Shown: positions 9,555 to 18,062, counted from the stretch's first letter. The stretch is 64,000 nucleotides of DNA from an uncultured Paracoccaceae bacterium (GCA_947499725.1 CANMPK010000005.1:1-64000); one strand, 5' to 3'. Program-made: numbers and translations. Notes: generated from the letters alone by a model not told the origin.

Positions 9555-9558
9555 GGCC

Positions 9559-10227
9559 TTAACCGGCAGACAAAACCTGTTCTGCCGCAACCGTATGATC
9601 ACCCGTGAGGGTGAAATAGTTCTGCCCTTCTGTGAACAAAACCTGCTCCACCTTTGCTTTGCGATAGGTCGATGTGTCCACCAGATTCCCGTCGCCATCT
9701 CGGGCCGTCACGGTAAAGGTGTAATCGCCATCCAACAGCAAATTACCCGAGTCATTCAGCCCATCCCAATCCACTGGTTGCAAGCCAGAGGAATCCGTGG
9801 ACAAACCCGATATCGTGCGCACCAGATTGCCATCTAGATCAAAGATCATGGCAGACACAGAGGCCGCGCCTGCCTCGACCGCGTAATAGCCGTCAGACGT
9901 CGCATTGGTCAGCTGCATCTCATCGGTTTCAACCGTCACATCTTCGCCCAGCAGGCTTGCGCCGGATGCAGACAAGATAGACCCCATTTGCGCCGTTAGG
10001 TTTTCAAGATTGGTATTCGTGCTAACCGCCTGTTCAACCTGGCTCAACTGGGCAAGCTGAGAAATGAACTGCGTGGAATCCACCGGCTGCAGCGGATCTT
10101 GGTTCTCGATCTGCGCGGTCAAAAGGGTCAAGAAACGCGTGTAATCTTCACCCAGTTGAGACAAAGATGTTGCGCTTTCAGACGTGCCCGTTGCTGTAGA
10201 TGTCGAAAGTACCGGTGCCAAGCCCAT
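9559..10227 (-). CDS. flgD: Flagellar hook assembly scaffold FlgD
   Basis: 222 aa. FlgD caps the growing hook and is discarded when the hook is complete. The N-terminal signature QNQDPLQP-type motif is present (QIENQDPLQPVDSTQFISQL, then AQLSQVEQAVSTN). The C-terminal half is the beta-sandwich FlgD_ig/tudor part (LDGDYTFTVTARDGDGNLVD). It follows fliK by 10 bases in a leftward sigma factor-fliK-flgD run. Confidence 0.9.
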   Translation of the reverse strand: MGLAPVLSTSTATGTSESATSLSQLGEDYTRFLTLLTAQIENQDPLQPVDSTQFISQLAQLSQVEQAVSTNTNLENLTAQMGSILSASGASLLGEDVTVETDEMQLTNATSDGYYAVEAGAASVSAMIFDLDGNLVRTISGLSTDSSGLQPVDWDGLNDSGNLLLDGDYTFTVTARDGDGNLVDTSTYRKAKVEQVLFTEGQNYFTLTGDHTVAAEQVLSAG

Positions 10228-10237
10228 TGCGGCCTCC

Positions 10238-11779
10238 TTAAGTCATCAAATCCAATTGGCCATTGCCAATCGAGACGGTTATTTGTGCAACGTCAGCGTC
10301 CGCGTCATCAACGCCATTTGCACTCCCAGTTACTATACCAGAATTTGCCTGATCATGGGACCTTTCTTGCCCAGAATTTTCAAATTCTTGGAAATCTAAA
10401 GACCCTTGCGACGCATCAGGTAAAATCTCAGCCAGCATCGCGCGTTCTTCACGCAAACTGTTCAAAACATTCGCGTTTTCAGCCCGAACAACAACAGACA
10501 AAGACCCATCTGAATTTGTTGCCAGTTCAATTTCTAACGCACCCAACCCTCGCGGCGTCAGTTCAACCTTTGTCACACCTTCTTCTAGGGTCACGGTGTT
10601 CACCTGACTGACAATCGCACTCGCAAACCGCGCCGTCTGACTTTCAGCAGCGCGGGCAGGTTGGCTGTTCTGAACTGCTTCAATCTGCTGCGCAGCTTCG
10701 CGGTTCGCCGCAGTGAATTCATATGGCACGACGGGCAATAGCTCTTTGGGCAACTCAAAGGTTTGGCCCGTCGCGCGATCCACCAAAGCCACCGAATTTA
10801 CGGGCTTTTTGGCCACCTCCGCCACCGCATCAAACACTTTCAGCGTAGCCTCAGGCGAAACCTCGACACCCAGCTCATCCGCCACAGATGTGACGGGTTC
10901 TGCCTGCGCTGCAAAAGATGTGCCAGTGCGTGCCAAAACGGGTTGCACAATAGGCGCAGGTTGGAAGGTTACTGCTGCCTCAAAACTGGATTGCGCCGCG
11001 ATATCTACCGACGTGTCAGACACAACAACATTCGGCCCTGTCACAGGTAAGGTGGCTTGATCAGTTTCAACAACATTGCTGGAAACGACATGCACCGTAG
11101 GCGCGCTGCGATCCCCGATACTCCGCGCCGTTTCAGTCGCGGCTTTTGGCGCCACAGCAGGGATCTGCGCAGCTTCGATCGGCTTTCGAACATCAGGGGT
11201 TGCCTGCAAAGTGGTAGATATATCAGACGTTTGCGCAAGACGGGTTTGCGTCTGCAAAACCTGCGCGACCTGCACCACCGCGGCAATCAATTGTTCTGGG
11301 CTTATCTCTTCACCCAACTCTAACAACGCACCGCTTAGCTCACCGGCCTCAAAACCCTCTACCGCCGCAACCACGTCGGGCACCTGATCTGTAAGGATCG
11401 CCTTGGTGTTCGCAAGAATAGCATCGCCGCTGAACTGTGAAATCTGTTCTACAATGCCAGTCAAATCATTCAACACAGAGGCCGTTGCAGCCGCAGACAG
11501 GCTCGGCGCCCCGCCCTCTTGGTTTAGTCCATCCAAGGATTGCAGCAAAGACGTCGCCTTTTGCACCAAAGCCTGAAGGTTTTCCTGAATCTGCGGCAAA
11601 GCAACCGCAGCCCCATTGGCCGCTTGGATTGCATCACCGCCCCCTTCGGCACCAAGGCCCAAGGACCCAAGCAAGGCACTAAATCCATTCGCTGGGCTGG
11701 TTTGCGTCGCACCATTGGTCGAAGGCGCGGCGCCGCCACCAGAAAGCAGCGCCATCAATGGATTGACGGCGATATTCAT
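10238..11779 (-). CDS. fliK: Flagellar hook-length control protein FliK
   Basis: 513 aa. FliK measures hook length and triggers the export substrate switch. The first about 370 residues are low-complexity, rich in Ala, Gln, Thr and Val, as usual for the ruler part. A C-terminal Flg_hook domain (about residues 400-460) is recognisable from VTKVELTPRGLGALEIELAT and NVLNSLREERAMLAEILPD. Its ATG overlaps the stop of the sigma-factor gene by 4 bases (ATGA), so its translation is probably coupled to that gene. It has the composition expected of rhizobial MotD/FliK. Confidence 0.82.
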   Translation of the reverse strand: MNIAVNPLMALLSGGGAAPSTNGATQTSPANGFSALLGSLGLGAEGGGDAIQAANGAAVALPQIQENLQALVQKATSLLQSLDGLNQEGGAPSLSAAATASVLNDLTGIVEQISQFSGDAILANTKAILTDQVPDVVAAVEGFEAGELSGALLELGEEISPEQLIAAVVQVAQVLQTQTRLAQTSDISTTLQATPDVRKPIEAAQIPAVAPKAATETARSIGDRSAPTVHVVSSNVVETDQATLPVTGPNVVVSDTSVDIAAQSSFEAAVTFQPAPIVQPVLARTGTSFAAQAEPVTSVADELGVEVSPEATLKVFDAVAEVAKKPVNSVALVDRATGQTFELPKELLPVVPYEFTAANREAAQQIEAVQNSQPARAAESQTARFASAIVSQVNTVTLEEGVTKVELTPRGLGALEIELATNSDGSLSVVVRAENANVLNSLREERAMLAEILPDASQGSLDFQEFENSGQERSHDQANSGIVTGSANGVDDADADVAQITVSIGNGQLDLMT

Positions 11780-12480
11780 GCGTAAGCTGCCAAAGCGGTA
11801 TTCACGCCGCGGGCCATCAACGCAAATTTAAGACGCGACATCGCCCGACGTTCCACTTGGCGCAGCCGATCGCGCCCAAGACCCAACCGAGTTGCCAAGT
11901 CATCCGTCGCCTCAGGTTCGGCGCTAAGGTTACGCGAAATCAAAATGTCCCGCTCCACCTCGCTCAGATCAAGCATCGCAGCGGCCATTGTTTTGCGTAT
12001 TTCATCGGAATGCGACTGCGCGATCACCTGCTCTTCGGGCGTCGGATCTTCAGAGGGCAGGATGTCATCCAAATCCACCTCTTCCCCGTCATCATTCAAA
12101 TAAGTTGTCACAGAAATCAGGCGATCCTCTTTCGCCGCCCCAAGTGGCACATCCACCACGCCGCGCACACGCATGTTGGCAGCACGAACGCCATTCATGA
12201 TCCACCAATACGCATAGGTCGAAAATCGCACATCTTTTTCAACTTCAAACCGGTCAGCCGCTTTGATCAATCCGATCAAGCCTTCCGCAACCAGGTCTTC
12301 GTGATGTTCTGTCTTGGAGTTAATGCGTCTAACGCATGCGTGAACCTGTCGAGCATGAGATGTAATCAGCGCCTGCAAGGAAGGCTTATGTCCTCGCGTC
12401 TGCCAATTTTCGATCAAAATGCGTTCGTGTTCGATCTCCAGCATCGGCGCCTTAAGCGCCGCTGAATAAGAAATAGTCAT
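11776..12480 (-). CDS. RpoH-like alternative sigma factor in the flagellar cluster
   Basis: 234 aa, sigma-70 family. Region 2 is clear (DLVAEGLIGLIKAADRF, then VRFSTYAYWWIMNGVRAANM). Region 4 has a helix-turn-helix (DDLATRLGLGRDRLRQVERR). There is no recognisable region 1, and the RpoH box (Q(R/K)KLFFNLR) is absent: the equivalent stretch reads VRGVVDVPLGAAKEDRLISV. It is therefore RpoH-like but probably not a heat-shock factor. It heads the leftward sigma-fliK-flgD unit (4-base overlap with fliK), and a perfect CtrA-type box lies 77 bases upstream. This makes a dedicated flagellar sigma factor plausible but unproven. Confidence 0.75.
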   Translation of the reverse strand: MTISYSAALKAPMLEIEHERILIENWQTRGHKPSLQALITSHARQVHACVRRINSKTEHHEDLVAEGLIGLIKAADRFEVEKDVRFSTYAYWWIMNGVRAANMRVRGVVDVPLGAAKEDRLISVTTYLNDDGEEVDLDDILPSEDPTPEEQVIAQSHSDEIRKTMAAAMLDLSEVERDILISRNLSAEPEATDDLATRLGLGRDRLRQVERRAMSRLKFALMARGVNTALAAYA

Positions 12481-12556
12481 GTCCTGCCTCGCGAAATCTT
12501 TGTTTCGTTAAGGACTAAATAGGCACAACCATGAAGTACGGCAAAGATAAATCTGC

Positions 12557-12571
12557 TTAACAGAAGATTAA
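12557..12571. promoter_or_regulatory. CtrA-type box upstream of the sigma-factor gene
   Basis: TTAA-CAGAAGA-TTAA, a full match to the TTAA-N7-TTAA recognition sequence of the cell-cycle and motility regulator CtrA. It lies 77 bases before the sigma-factor start and 33 bases after the stop of the upstream 151-aa gene. Confidence 0.6.
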
Positions 12572-12603
12572 ATTGCCCTAATAGTGTAATTCTGCAAAGA
12601 TTA

Positions 12604-13059
12604 TTACTGCAGTCGAGAGGCGCTCATCGCAGAAAAACCTGCTGTTCTTGAAAGTGCCATTCCTGACTGTTCCGCCAAGGTCGGATCGATCTTAAGATCA
12701 ATGTCCGTCTGTCCTTGCGACATTTCCAACAGGATTGCACCAAGAACTTCACCCAGTTTTTGCGCCGAAACATCAAAACCAAGATCAAATCCTTTTGGCT
12801 GAACAAGAACAAGCGCCCCAATCGGCACCTCAAGCTCAAGCTCTTCCGCCAATGCATCCCCTAAGGAAACACCTTCGAGCACCTCTGCGCCATCCAGCAT
12901 CGCGAAAGGCCGCGCTGCCTCATGGCTAGATGTCAGGGTGACAACAGGAAGTTTTGTCAGCGACGCCAAAATACCAGTCAGAGGTGTAACCTCCGCTTTC
13001 GCCGCTTCCACTAGGTCCCCGCCCCAGATTTGCTCTAAAATTTCTTTCCGCACCACCAT
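12604..13059 (-). CDS. Hypothetical protein, 151 aa, in flagellar cluster
   Basis: Not recognised. The protein is acidic and rich in Leu, Glu and Ala, with no signal peptide or membrane segment. It looks like a compact alpha/beta domain (VVTLTSSHEAARPFAMLDGA, then PIGALVLVQPKGFDLGFDV). The start at 13059 is preceded by a run of G (GGGGGGG) that can serve as a ribosome-binding site. It is oriented with the downstream sigma factor but separated from it by 123 bases containing a CtrA box. A structural or regulatory flagellar role is only suggested by position. Confidence 0.6.
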   Translation of the reverse strand: MVVRKEILEQIWGGDLVEAAKAEVTPLTGILASLTKLPVVTLTSSHEAARPFAMLDGAEVLEGVSLGDALAEELELEVPIGALVLVQPKGFDLGFDVSAQKLGEVLGAILLEMSQGQTDIDLKIDPTLAEQSGMALSRTAGFSAMSASRLQ

Positions 13060-13396
13060 ATTGCCCCCCCAGGCTATATTATGTGTCTAAATAAAGACTA
13101 AAGCGTTTCCCGCAAAAGGAGAATTGTCTCTTTGTAAAGAAGAGTAACCCTATCCAAACGGATAGGTTTTAGTTCACTTTGAGACTTTGTGCGATCCTAG
13201 GTTGTATCGCCTGCGAAAAACTCTCCGAAAGCCCTTAAAACAAAAGGCATAACAAGATTTAGATTAGTAAAAATAGTTATCCACAATCAGTAGTGGCGCT
13301 TTCTAGGGGCTTTATCCACAGCCGAATACCTTGTGGATATTTACAAAAAAGAACTTGACGCGCATTTTTGACGGCTTTGTGACACCTTAGGGCGAG
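13060..13396. other. Intergenic region with a cluster of three DnaA boxes
   Basis: 337 bases without a gene. Two perfect DnaA boxes TTATCCACA (13277-13285 and 13312-13320) and one close reverse match (TGTGGATAT, 13332-13340) fall within 64 bases. This is denser than expected by chance. They could be a DnaA-responsive regulatory element for the flanking leftward genes or part of an origin. The iteron origin next to repB is 13 kb away. An interrupted inverted repeat (CTATCCAAACGGATAG, about 13152-13167) precedes them. Confidence 0.55.
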
Positions 13397-14104
13397 TTAC
13401 CTAACGAGACGATCAATCGTCGCCTGATCGATTTGAAGCTGGTACCCCTCGGACCGCACTGTCGATAACGAGGCATCTTCACCAAACACATGCGTTAGCT
13501 TTTTACGAATTTTAGCAACATGCACGTCGAACTTTCGGTCACCGTAGTCCCAGGGGCGCTGATCGATGGCAAAACTCAGTTTATCCCTGGAAACGATCTC
13601 TCCGTTATGTGAAATCAGGATATGTGCGATCTGCGCTTCTGCCGCAGTGAAATCGGCGTGATCCAAAATATAGGCGCTCGCATCCCAATTCGCGCCACCC
13701 TCCAGCAAGATCTTCCCTTCGACAGAATTCAAAAGACCAAGGCGCGCACGCAAGCGCAATGCAATGGCGCGCAAGGAATGGCCGTAAGGCACAACATCGT
13801 CGGCCCCCGCTAAAAACGCATCTTCGGCTTCTTCCGCCGAGGAACCACGGTCAATCACAAGAATAAACGCATTACTTTCTGCCGAGATATCTCGAAGAAA
13901 CGCGTCCCTTTGATGCATACGCCCAACCACAACCACCGTCGGAGCAGAATGTTTCTGCAAAACCTCCCGCGCCAAAACAGCATCCGTGCAAACCTCAGAT
14001 GACTTTTGGCAAATCACCTGAAACAGATGCATCAGCGCCAAAGCAGAACCAGCATCGGTATCAACGATCAGCGCATAAGGTGGCTTCGCCGCCATAAGGT
14101 TCAT
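13397..14104 (-). CDS. OmpR-type winged-helix regulator with a degenerate receiver domain
   Basis: 235 aa from the Met at 14104 (a Met three codons later is equally possible; longer upstream extensions are rejected). Residues about 8-125 resemble a receiver (ALIVDTDAGSALALMHLF). However, the phospho-acceptor Asp is missing (TVVVVGRM where LLDxxM is expected), and the conserved Lys position reads VVPYGHS. The C-terminal about 95 residues are a Trans_reg_C winged helix (SRDKLSFAIDQRPWDYGDRK, then DVHVAKIRKKL and TVRSEGYQL). It is probably a phosphorylation-independent DNA-binding regulator. It is divergent from a 71-aa gene and mucR. Confidence 0.75.
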   Translation of the reverse strand: MNLMAAKPPYALIVDTDAGSALALMHLFQVICQKSSEVCTDAVLAREVLQKHSAPTVVVVGRMHQRDAFLRDISAESNAFILVIDRGSSAEEAEDAFLAGADDVVPYGHSLRAIALRLRARLGLLNSVEGKILLEGGANWDASAYILDHADFTAAEAQIAHILISHNGEIVSRDKLSFAIDQRPWDYGDRKFDVHVAKIRKKLTHVFGEDASLSTVRSEGYQLQIDQATIDRLVR

Positions 14105-14241
14105 CCCCGTAGTGTCAATTCGAATCAAAAAGTGCGTAAACACGCGAAAAAGTGAACCACAACTATAGAAATCATTACTTTCTAAGAAAATCAAAAATCT
14201 ATACATGTCTCACTGCAAGTATATTTAAAAACTTACATGTA

Positions 14242-14256
14242 TTAAATTTCGTTAAC
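14242..14256. promoter_or_regulatory. CtrA-like half-sites with 6-base spacing
   Basis: TTAA-ATTTCG-TTAAC followed by CAT, i.e. a TTAACCAT-type half-site with a second TTAA six rather than seven bases away. It lies in an AT-rich region between the degenerate-receiver regulator and the 71-aa gene, and is a weak candidate. Confidence 0.3.
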
Positions 14257-14366
14257 CATTTGTTTTCTTTTGCCGCCGAACTTTGGCAAAAATTTAACCC
14301 AAGTAATAATATTCAGAGTGCAGGTTGCAGAATGCGCCGCGAAACACTCAGAATGGAGTATGAGTT

Positions 14367-14582
14367 ATGGCACTGTTCCTTGCCGATGATGCTGGTTCGC
14401 ATGTTGTTGCCGAAACCTTGGCGCGTATGCAGCTGCTCTTGGCAAAGGGCGATACAGATCCTTTCTTAGAAAAGGTTGCTTTGTCCGCGATAGGCGTTTT
14501 TCAACGCGCTGATTTGGGGCCCCTCCCCCGTTCAACCCAGAACGATTTGGCCAAATTGCGCAGCGATACACGCATTAATTGA
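14367..14582 (+). CDS. Hypothetical small protein, 71 aa
   Basis: Unrecognised. It has a GGAG 8 nt upstream of the ATG and an alpha-helical, Leu/Ala-rich sequence (ETLARMQLLLAKGDTDPFLE) with no signal peptide or membrane helix. It lies between the divergent OmpR-like regulator and mucR, in a strand and setting where it could be transcribed alone. The ribosome-binding site and codon use favour a real gene. Confidence 0.5.
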   Translation: MALFLADDAGSHVVAETLARMQLLLAKGDTDPFLEKVALSAIGVFQRADLGPLPRSTQNDLAKLRSDTRIN

Positions 14583-14698
14583 ACCCACTCACGGAAATAC
14601 AATAGTACAAAGCGACCCCAAATAGAGAGTGATAAAGAAGCGGCTCAACCCCAAGTATTAAATGCGGGGAAAAACGCCGAATTCTTTAATAAATCTGT

Positions 14699-14736
14699 AA
14701 CTATTCTTGACACATTCTTGTTGAGATATGTATAGA
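14699..14736 (+). promoter_or_regulatory. Sigma-70-type promoter of mucR
   Basis: TTGACA (14707-14712) and TATAGA (14731-14736) are separated by 18 bases, about 22 bases before the mucR start. The -35 box lies inside the repeated AACTATTCTTG motif (14699-14709), which recurs upstream of flgF, motA and fliG. A one-mismatch CtrA-type site (TTAA-N7-GTAAC) is at 14686-14701. Confidence 0.5.
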
Positions 14737-14758
14737 CGCCCCACTAAAGGGACTAACC

Positions 14759-15247
14759 ATGGCGATGAAAAATAACATGGATACTTACAAGAAATACCCG
14801 AACGAGGCAGTTGCTAAAGTTGTGGCGGCATATGCACAGCGTAGCGATGTAACAGCAGATGATATTGTGGCTCTGGCAAACCGCCTGATGCCGGTCTTCA
14901 ACAGTGAAACCGTCGAGGTCGCTTCAGCAGACGTGGCTGTGGCGGCACCCGCTCCGGCGCGCGGCCCGGCAACTTTTGCCACACCAGCGGTTGCGCTGGA
15001 TAAAGCTGTGACCGATGACAAAGTGTATTGCCTGTGCTGCGGCAAAGGTTTCACGATGTTGAAACGCCACCTCAAGGCGGAACATGGCCTCACCGAAGAC
15101 GAGTATCGTCAAAAATTCGGTCTGGCAGATGATTTCCCACTGGTTGCGCCAAACTATTCCAAGCGCAAAGCCGCTTATGCCAAAGATGTTGGTCTTGGAA
15201 AATACAACCGCGACACAGCTCAAGAGCAAACAATCAGCGCCAGTTAA
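14759..15247 (+). CDS. mucR: MucR/Ros family zinc-finger transcriptional regulator
   Basis: 162 aa. MucR/Ros proteins bind AT-rich promoters and regulate exopolysaccharide, motility and cell-cycle genes in alphaproteobacteria. The zinc finger is explicit: YCLCCGKGFTMLKRHLKAEH has two Cys and two His with the family's 9-residue spacer. It is followed by the family signature GLTEDEYRQKFGL and DDFPLVAPNYSKRK. An Ala/Pro-rich linker (about residues 55-75) is longer than in many homologues. The gene stands alone between flagellar genes, so motility control is likely. Confidence 0.88.
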   Translation: MAMKNNMDTYKKYPNEAVAKVVAAYAQRSDVTADDIVALANRLMPVFNSETVEVASADVAVAAPAPARGPATFATPAVALDKAVTDDKVYCLCCGKGFTMLKRHLKAEHGLTEDEYRQKFGLADDFPLVAPNYSKRKAAYAKDVGLGKYNRDTAQEQTISAS

Positions 15248-15397
15248 GGCGCTGATGCCCCAATTGCCTCATTCCTGACACAATTGCGCCCCCTTGGGGG
15301 CACGGTTGCCATTCATATCTTCTCGGGACGAATTGTGCGCAGAAGCGCCTCTTCGAAAAAATCCGGACGATAACCGGATCTCGTGGGGCAAAATACA

Positions 15398-16726
15398 ATG
15401 GCGAGTGATGCAACTGTAAATATCATCAAAAAGATTGAAGTGGTCGAAGGCCACGGACACCACGGCGGCGCATGGAAAGTTGCTTATGCTGACTTCATGA
15501 CCGCGATGATGGCGTTCTTTTTGTTGATGTGGATCCTGTCTTCCAGTGACGAACAAAAACTACGCGGCATCGCCGAGTATTTCACAAACGCAACCCTGCC
15601 CGGCGGCAGTGGTGTTTTGGATGGCGCGACGCTTGGCCCTCCTGGCACATTGACCGCATCAAACGGGTCTACCGTGGCACGCGGTGCAGAATTCGGCGAA
15701 GAAGATGACCCCTCCCCTGCGAAATGGGAAGTGATGGACACCACGCCAACCGCCGATCCAGAACAAACCGCCCGTGGCTCGCAAAGTGGCCACCATGAAA
15801 ATCCAGCCGGCGGCGCAGCCAGCCCGGTTTACGATACGCAAAAACGCGACGATGCGATTACCAGCGAGAAATCCGCCGGCCAAGCGCAACTGAACACCGA
15901 CAGCACCGACCCTATGAATGCAGCGGCTGCCGCAAAGAATATTGCGGACTCCACAAATTCAAAAGACATGGCCGAGATGAACGCAGCCGGTGACATGGAA
16001 AACGTAAACCCAGATCATTCTGCGGATGAGCAACGCTTTGAAGAGATGAAGAACAAAATCCTGCAAGCCATGCAGGCCAGCCCAGATCTTGCGCCTTTGC
16101 AGGAAAACCTGATGTTTGAAAAAACACCAGACGGCATGATGGTGCAGATCGTCGATCAACGCGGCAAAGCCATGTTCTCAAGCGGCAGCGCCAAAATGAA
16201 TGCGGCCACCGTGAAACTGATGAAGCTGCTCGGCGAAAGCCTAACGCAACTGCCCAATGAGATGGTGATCTCGGGTCATACTGATGCAGTGCCGTTCTCG
16301 AATTCAGCCGGCTATGACAACTGGGATCTGTCCTCAGATCGCGCCAATGCCATGCGCCGTATCCTTACGCAAAGCGGCGTGTCTCATGAACGGATCACTC
16401 GCGTGTCCGGCATGGCCGATACGCAGCTTTTGAAAACAGACGCGCCAAAAGATCCATCCAACCGTCGGATCGAAGTCTTGTTGGCCTATGAACAACCCGC
16501 CGCCCCTGCCGCGATGGCGAAACCGGCCATGGCGGACAAAATGGCTGAAACCTCAGAGATGATGGAAAAGCCAATGATGGCAGACACGGGTGCGATGGAA
16601 AAACCGATGGAGAAAATGGCAGACACATCGGTTCAAACTGAAATCGCACAAGAATTGGGAACCGCAAAACCCACGACAGTGCTAGACGAAAACGTCTTTG
16701 AAAATCTGCGCAGCGCGCTACGCTAA
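15398..16726 (+). CDS. motB: Flagellar motor stator protein MotB with Met/Lys/Ala-rich tail
   Basis: 442 aa from ATG 15398 (GTG at 15383 is less likely). MotB anchors the stator to peptidoglycan and forms the ion channel with MotA. The single membrane helix contains the essential acid at residue 32 (KVAYADFMTAMMAFFLLMW). The OmpA-like peptidoglycan-binding domain is at about residues 250-370 (GHTDAVPFSNSAGYDNWDLS, then SDRANAMRRIL and PSNRRIEVLL). Two features are unusual: an insert of about 150 residues between helix and OmpA domain, and a tail of imperfect repeats (MADKMAETSEMMEKPMMAD). motA is 1.4 kb downstream and not adjacent. Confidence 0.92.
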   Translation: MASDATVNIIKKIEVVEGHGHHGGAWKVAYADFMTAMMAFFLLMWILSSSDEQKLRGIAEYFTNATLPGGSGVLDGATLGPPGTLTASNGSTVARGAEFGEEDDPSPAKWEVMDTTPTADPEQTARGSQSGHHENPAGGAASPVYDTQKRDDAITSEKSAGQAQLNTDSTDPMNAAAAAKNIADSTNSKDMAEMNAAGDMENVNPDHSADEQRFEEMKNKILQAMQASPDLAPLQENLMFEKTPDGMMVQIVDQRGKAMFSSGSAKMNAATVKLMKLLGESLTQLPNEMVISGHTDAVPFSNSAGYDNWDLSSDRANAMRRILTQSGVSHERITRVSGMADTQLLKTDAPKDPSNRRIEVLLAYEQPAAPAAMAKPAMADKMAETSEMMEKPMMADTGAMEKPMEKMADTSVQTEIAQELGTAKPTTVLDENVFENLRSALR

Positions 16727-16746
16727 TACCTCCAAGACCCTGAAAG

Positions 16747-16773
16747 CGGCCTGCCCTTGTGGCGGGCCGTTTG
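16747..16773. terminator. Terminator between motB and the convergent 385-aa gene
   Basis: A 9-bp stem (CGGCCTGCC / GGCGGGCCG, one G-T pair) with loop CTTGT is followed by TTT. It lies 20 bases after the motB stop and before the stop of the convergent gene, so it may act on both strands. Confidence 0.6.
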
Positions 16774-16777
16774 CCGT

Positions 16778-17935
16778 TTAAGGCTGAACTTGCGACAAGC
16801 GGAATTGGCTCCAGTCAATCGCGCGGTCCTGCTCGCCAATCAGTTCATCGTTGGGCTTGGTTGTCAGAATAAGCAAAATTCCAACAGTCGCAGCAGATGT
16901 CAGACCCAGCAGGCGCAACCCTTTGCTACGCGCCACGCCAGACCACGGACGTTTCTTTTGGGCCTGCTCCAAAGTTTCAACAGAGGACGCGATGGCCTGA
17001 GTTGGCTTTGGCAAGGACACAAAGAAGAACCCATCTTCCGACGCAAGATGAACCGTGCCCACCGCACCGCGCAAACCATCCTGCATCACCTGCGGCATCA
17101 CTTCAGCTTGCAGGCGAATGCGGTTTGGCATGGCATCACTCTTGCGATGAATGGCCAAAAGCCGGTGATCATCCCGCATAAACAGACGCGTTGGATCGGA
17201 AATGACCAAGGCTTTCCCTTCACCACGCGACAGCTCGAACCAGCCATTTTTATAGCTGAGCTGATAGGCACCTGGCGGGGTTTCAATGTGGGTCAAATGA
17301 TCAGCACGTAAGAACCCCTGCCCCGGCATGATCGCAGGGTTCGGCTCTTCGACGTCAACGGGCTCCTCAAGGCGCGCCGCTTCCGCCTGCAGATCGAAGG
17401 TCAAATTGCGCAGAGGCTTTTGCGCTGGCTCAGGCTCGGGTTTGACACGACGAGACTGAAAGGAAATCGCACCATGCGATGCAGGTGCGTCTTCCTCGAC
17501 AGAAGTTTGAACGAAGGGCGATCGATCCGCCGCAACAGTTGGTTCGGCAGGGGCCGAACCCAAGAATGCAACAGGGTCCAGACCCTCTTCCAAAGCGTAG
17601 GAATAGTTCACCGAATAATCATTCGCGTCTTCCAACAAATTTGGCGCATCCGCCAAAAGCGCGCCAAGATTGCGCTCGTCTGAATAAGACACATTGCACA
17701 CCGGATAGCCTTCGACCTTCGGATGAAAGCTTAGCTCTTCGGCACGTAACCCAAGATGTTTGCGCAGACGATCGGGGAAACGGGCAACTTCTTCCTGACG
17801 GAACAACAATATCTGGCAATCGCCGCTTGGCATCAGACACATAGACAGGCGCATTTCTTCTGGCCAATCCTTGTGAACCACTTGGATATCTTCGGCCTCT
17901 AACAGAATGGCCATGACTTGCTCGGTGCCCGACAT
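16778..17935 (-). CDS. Hypothetical membrane-anchored protein, 385 aa, between motB and motA
   Basis: Unrecognised. The start at ATG 17935 is chosen because AGGA lies 5 nt upstream. The cytoplasmic N-terminal half has an alpha/beta character (LLEAEDIQVVHKDWPEEMRL). A Pro/Glu-rich linker occupies about residues 150-210. A probable membrane helix is near the C-terminus (LLGLTSAATVGILLILTT), after which about 25 residues would be on the other side. It is divergent from motA and its promoter region is shared with motA. A role in motor function or its regulation is a guess from location. Confidence 0.6.
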   Translation of the reverse strand: MSGTEQVMAILLEAEDIQVVHKDWPEEMRLSMCLMPSGDCQILLFRQEEVARFPDRLRKHLGLRAEELSFHPKVEGYPVCNVSYSDERNLGALLADAPNLLEDANDYSVNYSYALEEGLDPVAFLGSAPAEPTVAADRSPFVQTSVEEDAPASHGAISFQSRRVKPEPEPAQKPLRNLTFDLQAEAARLEEPVDVEEPNPAIMPGQGFLRADHLTHIETPPGAYQLSYKNGWFELSRGEGKALVISDPTRLFMRDDHRLLAIHRKSDAMPNRIRLQAEVMPQVMQDGLRGAVGTVHLASEDGFFFVSLPKPTQAIASSVETLEQAQKKRPWSGVARSKGLRLLGLTSAATVGILLILTTKPNDELIGEQDRAIDWSQFRLSQVQP

Positions 17936-17965
17936 ACTGTTCCTCAACTGCGTTTAGCAGATTTT

Positions 17966-18062
17966 AACTATTCTTTATGTTTTGTATAAATACGCCAGCA
18001 TTTTGGAATTATCCATAGTTATTCTTAACCTTCCTTAAATTTATTCATTAAAGCCCATTTAA
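17966..18062. promoter_or_regulatory. Control region of motA with a CtrA-type box
   Basis: The very AT-rich intergenic region contains AACTATTCTT (17966-17975), the motif repeated upstream of other flagellar genes. A perfect CtrA-type box TTAA-AGCCCAT-TTAA is at 18048-18062, 94 bases before motA. An additional TTAA-N6-TTAA pair is at 18025-18038. It is divergent towards the 385-aa gene. Confidence 0.55.

Noticed and set aside
15270..15300. GC-rich inverted repeat after mucR as terminator
   Set aside because: The CCCCC/GGGGG arms leave almost no loop, and no T-run follows.
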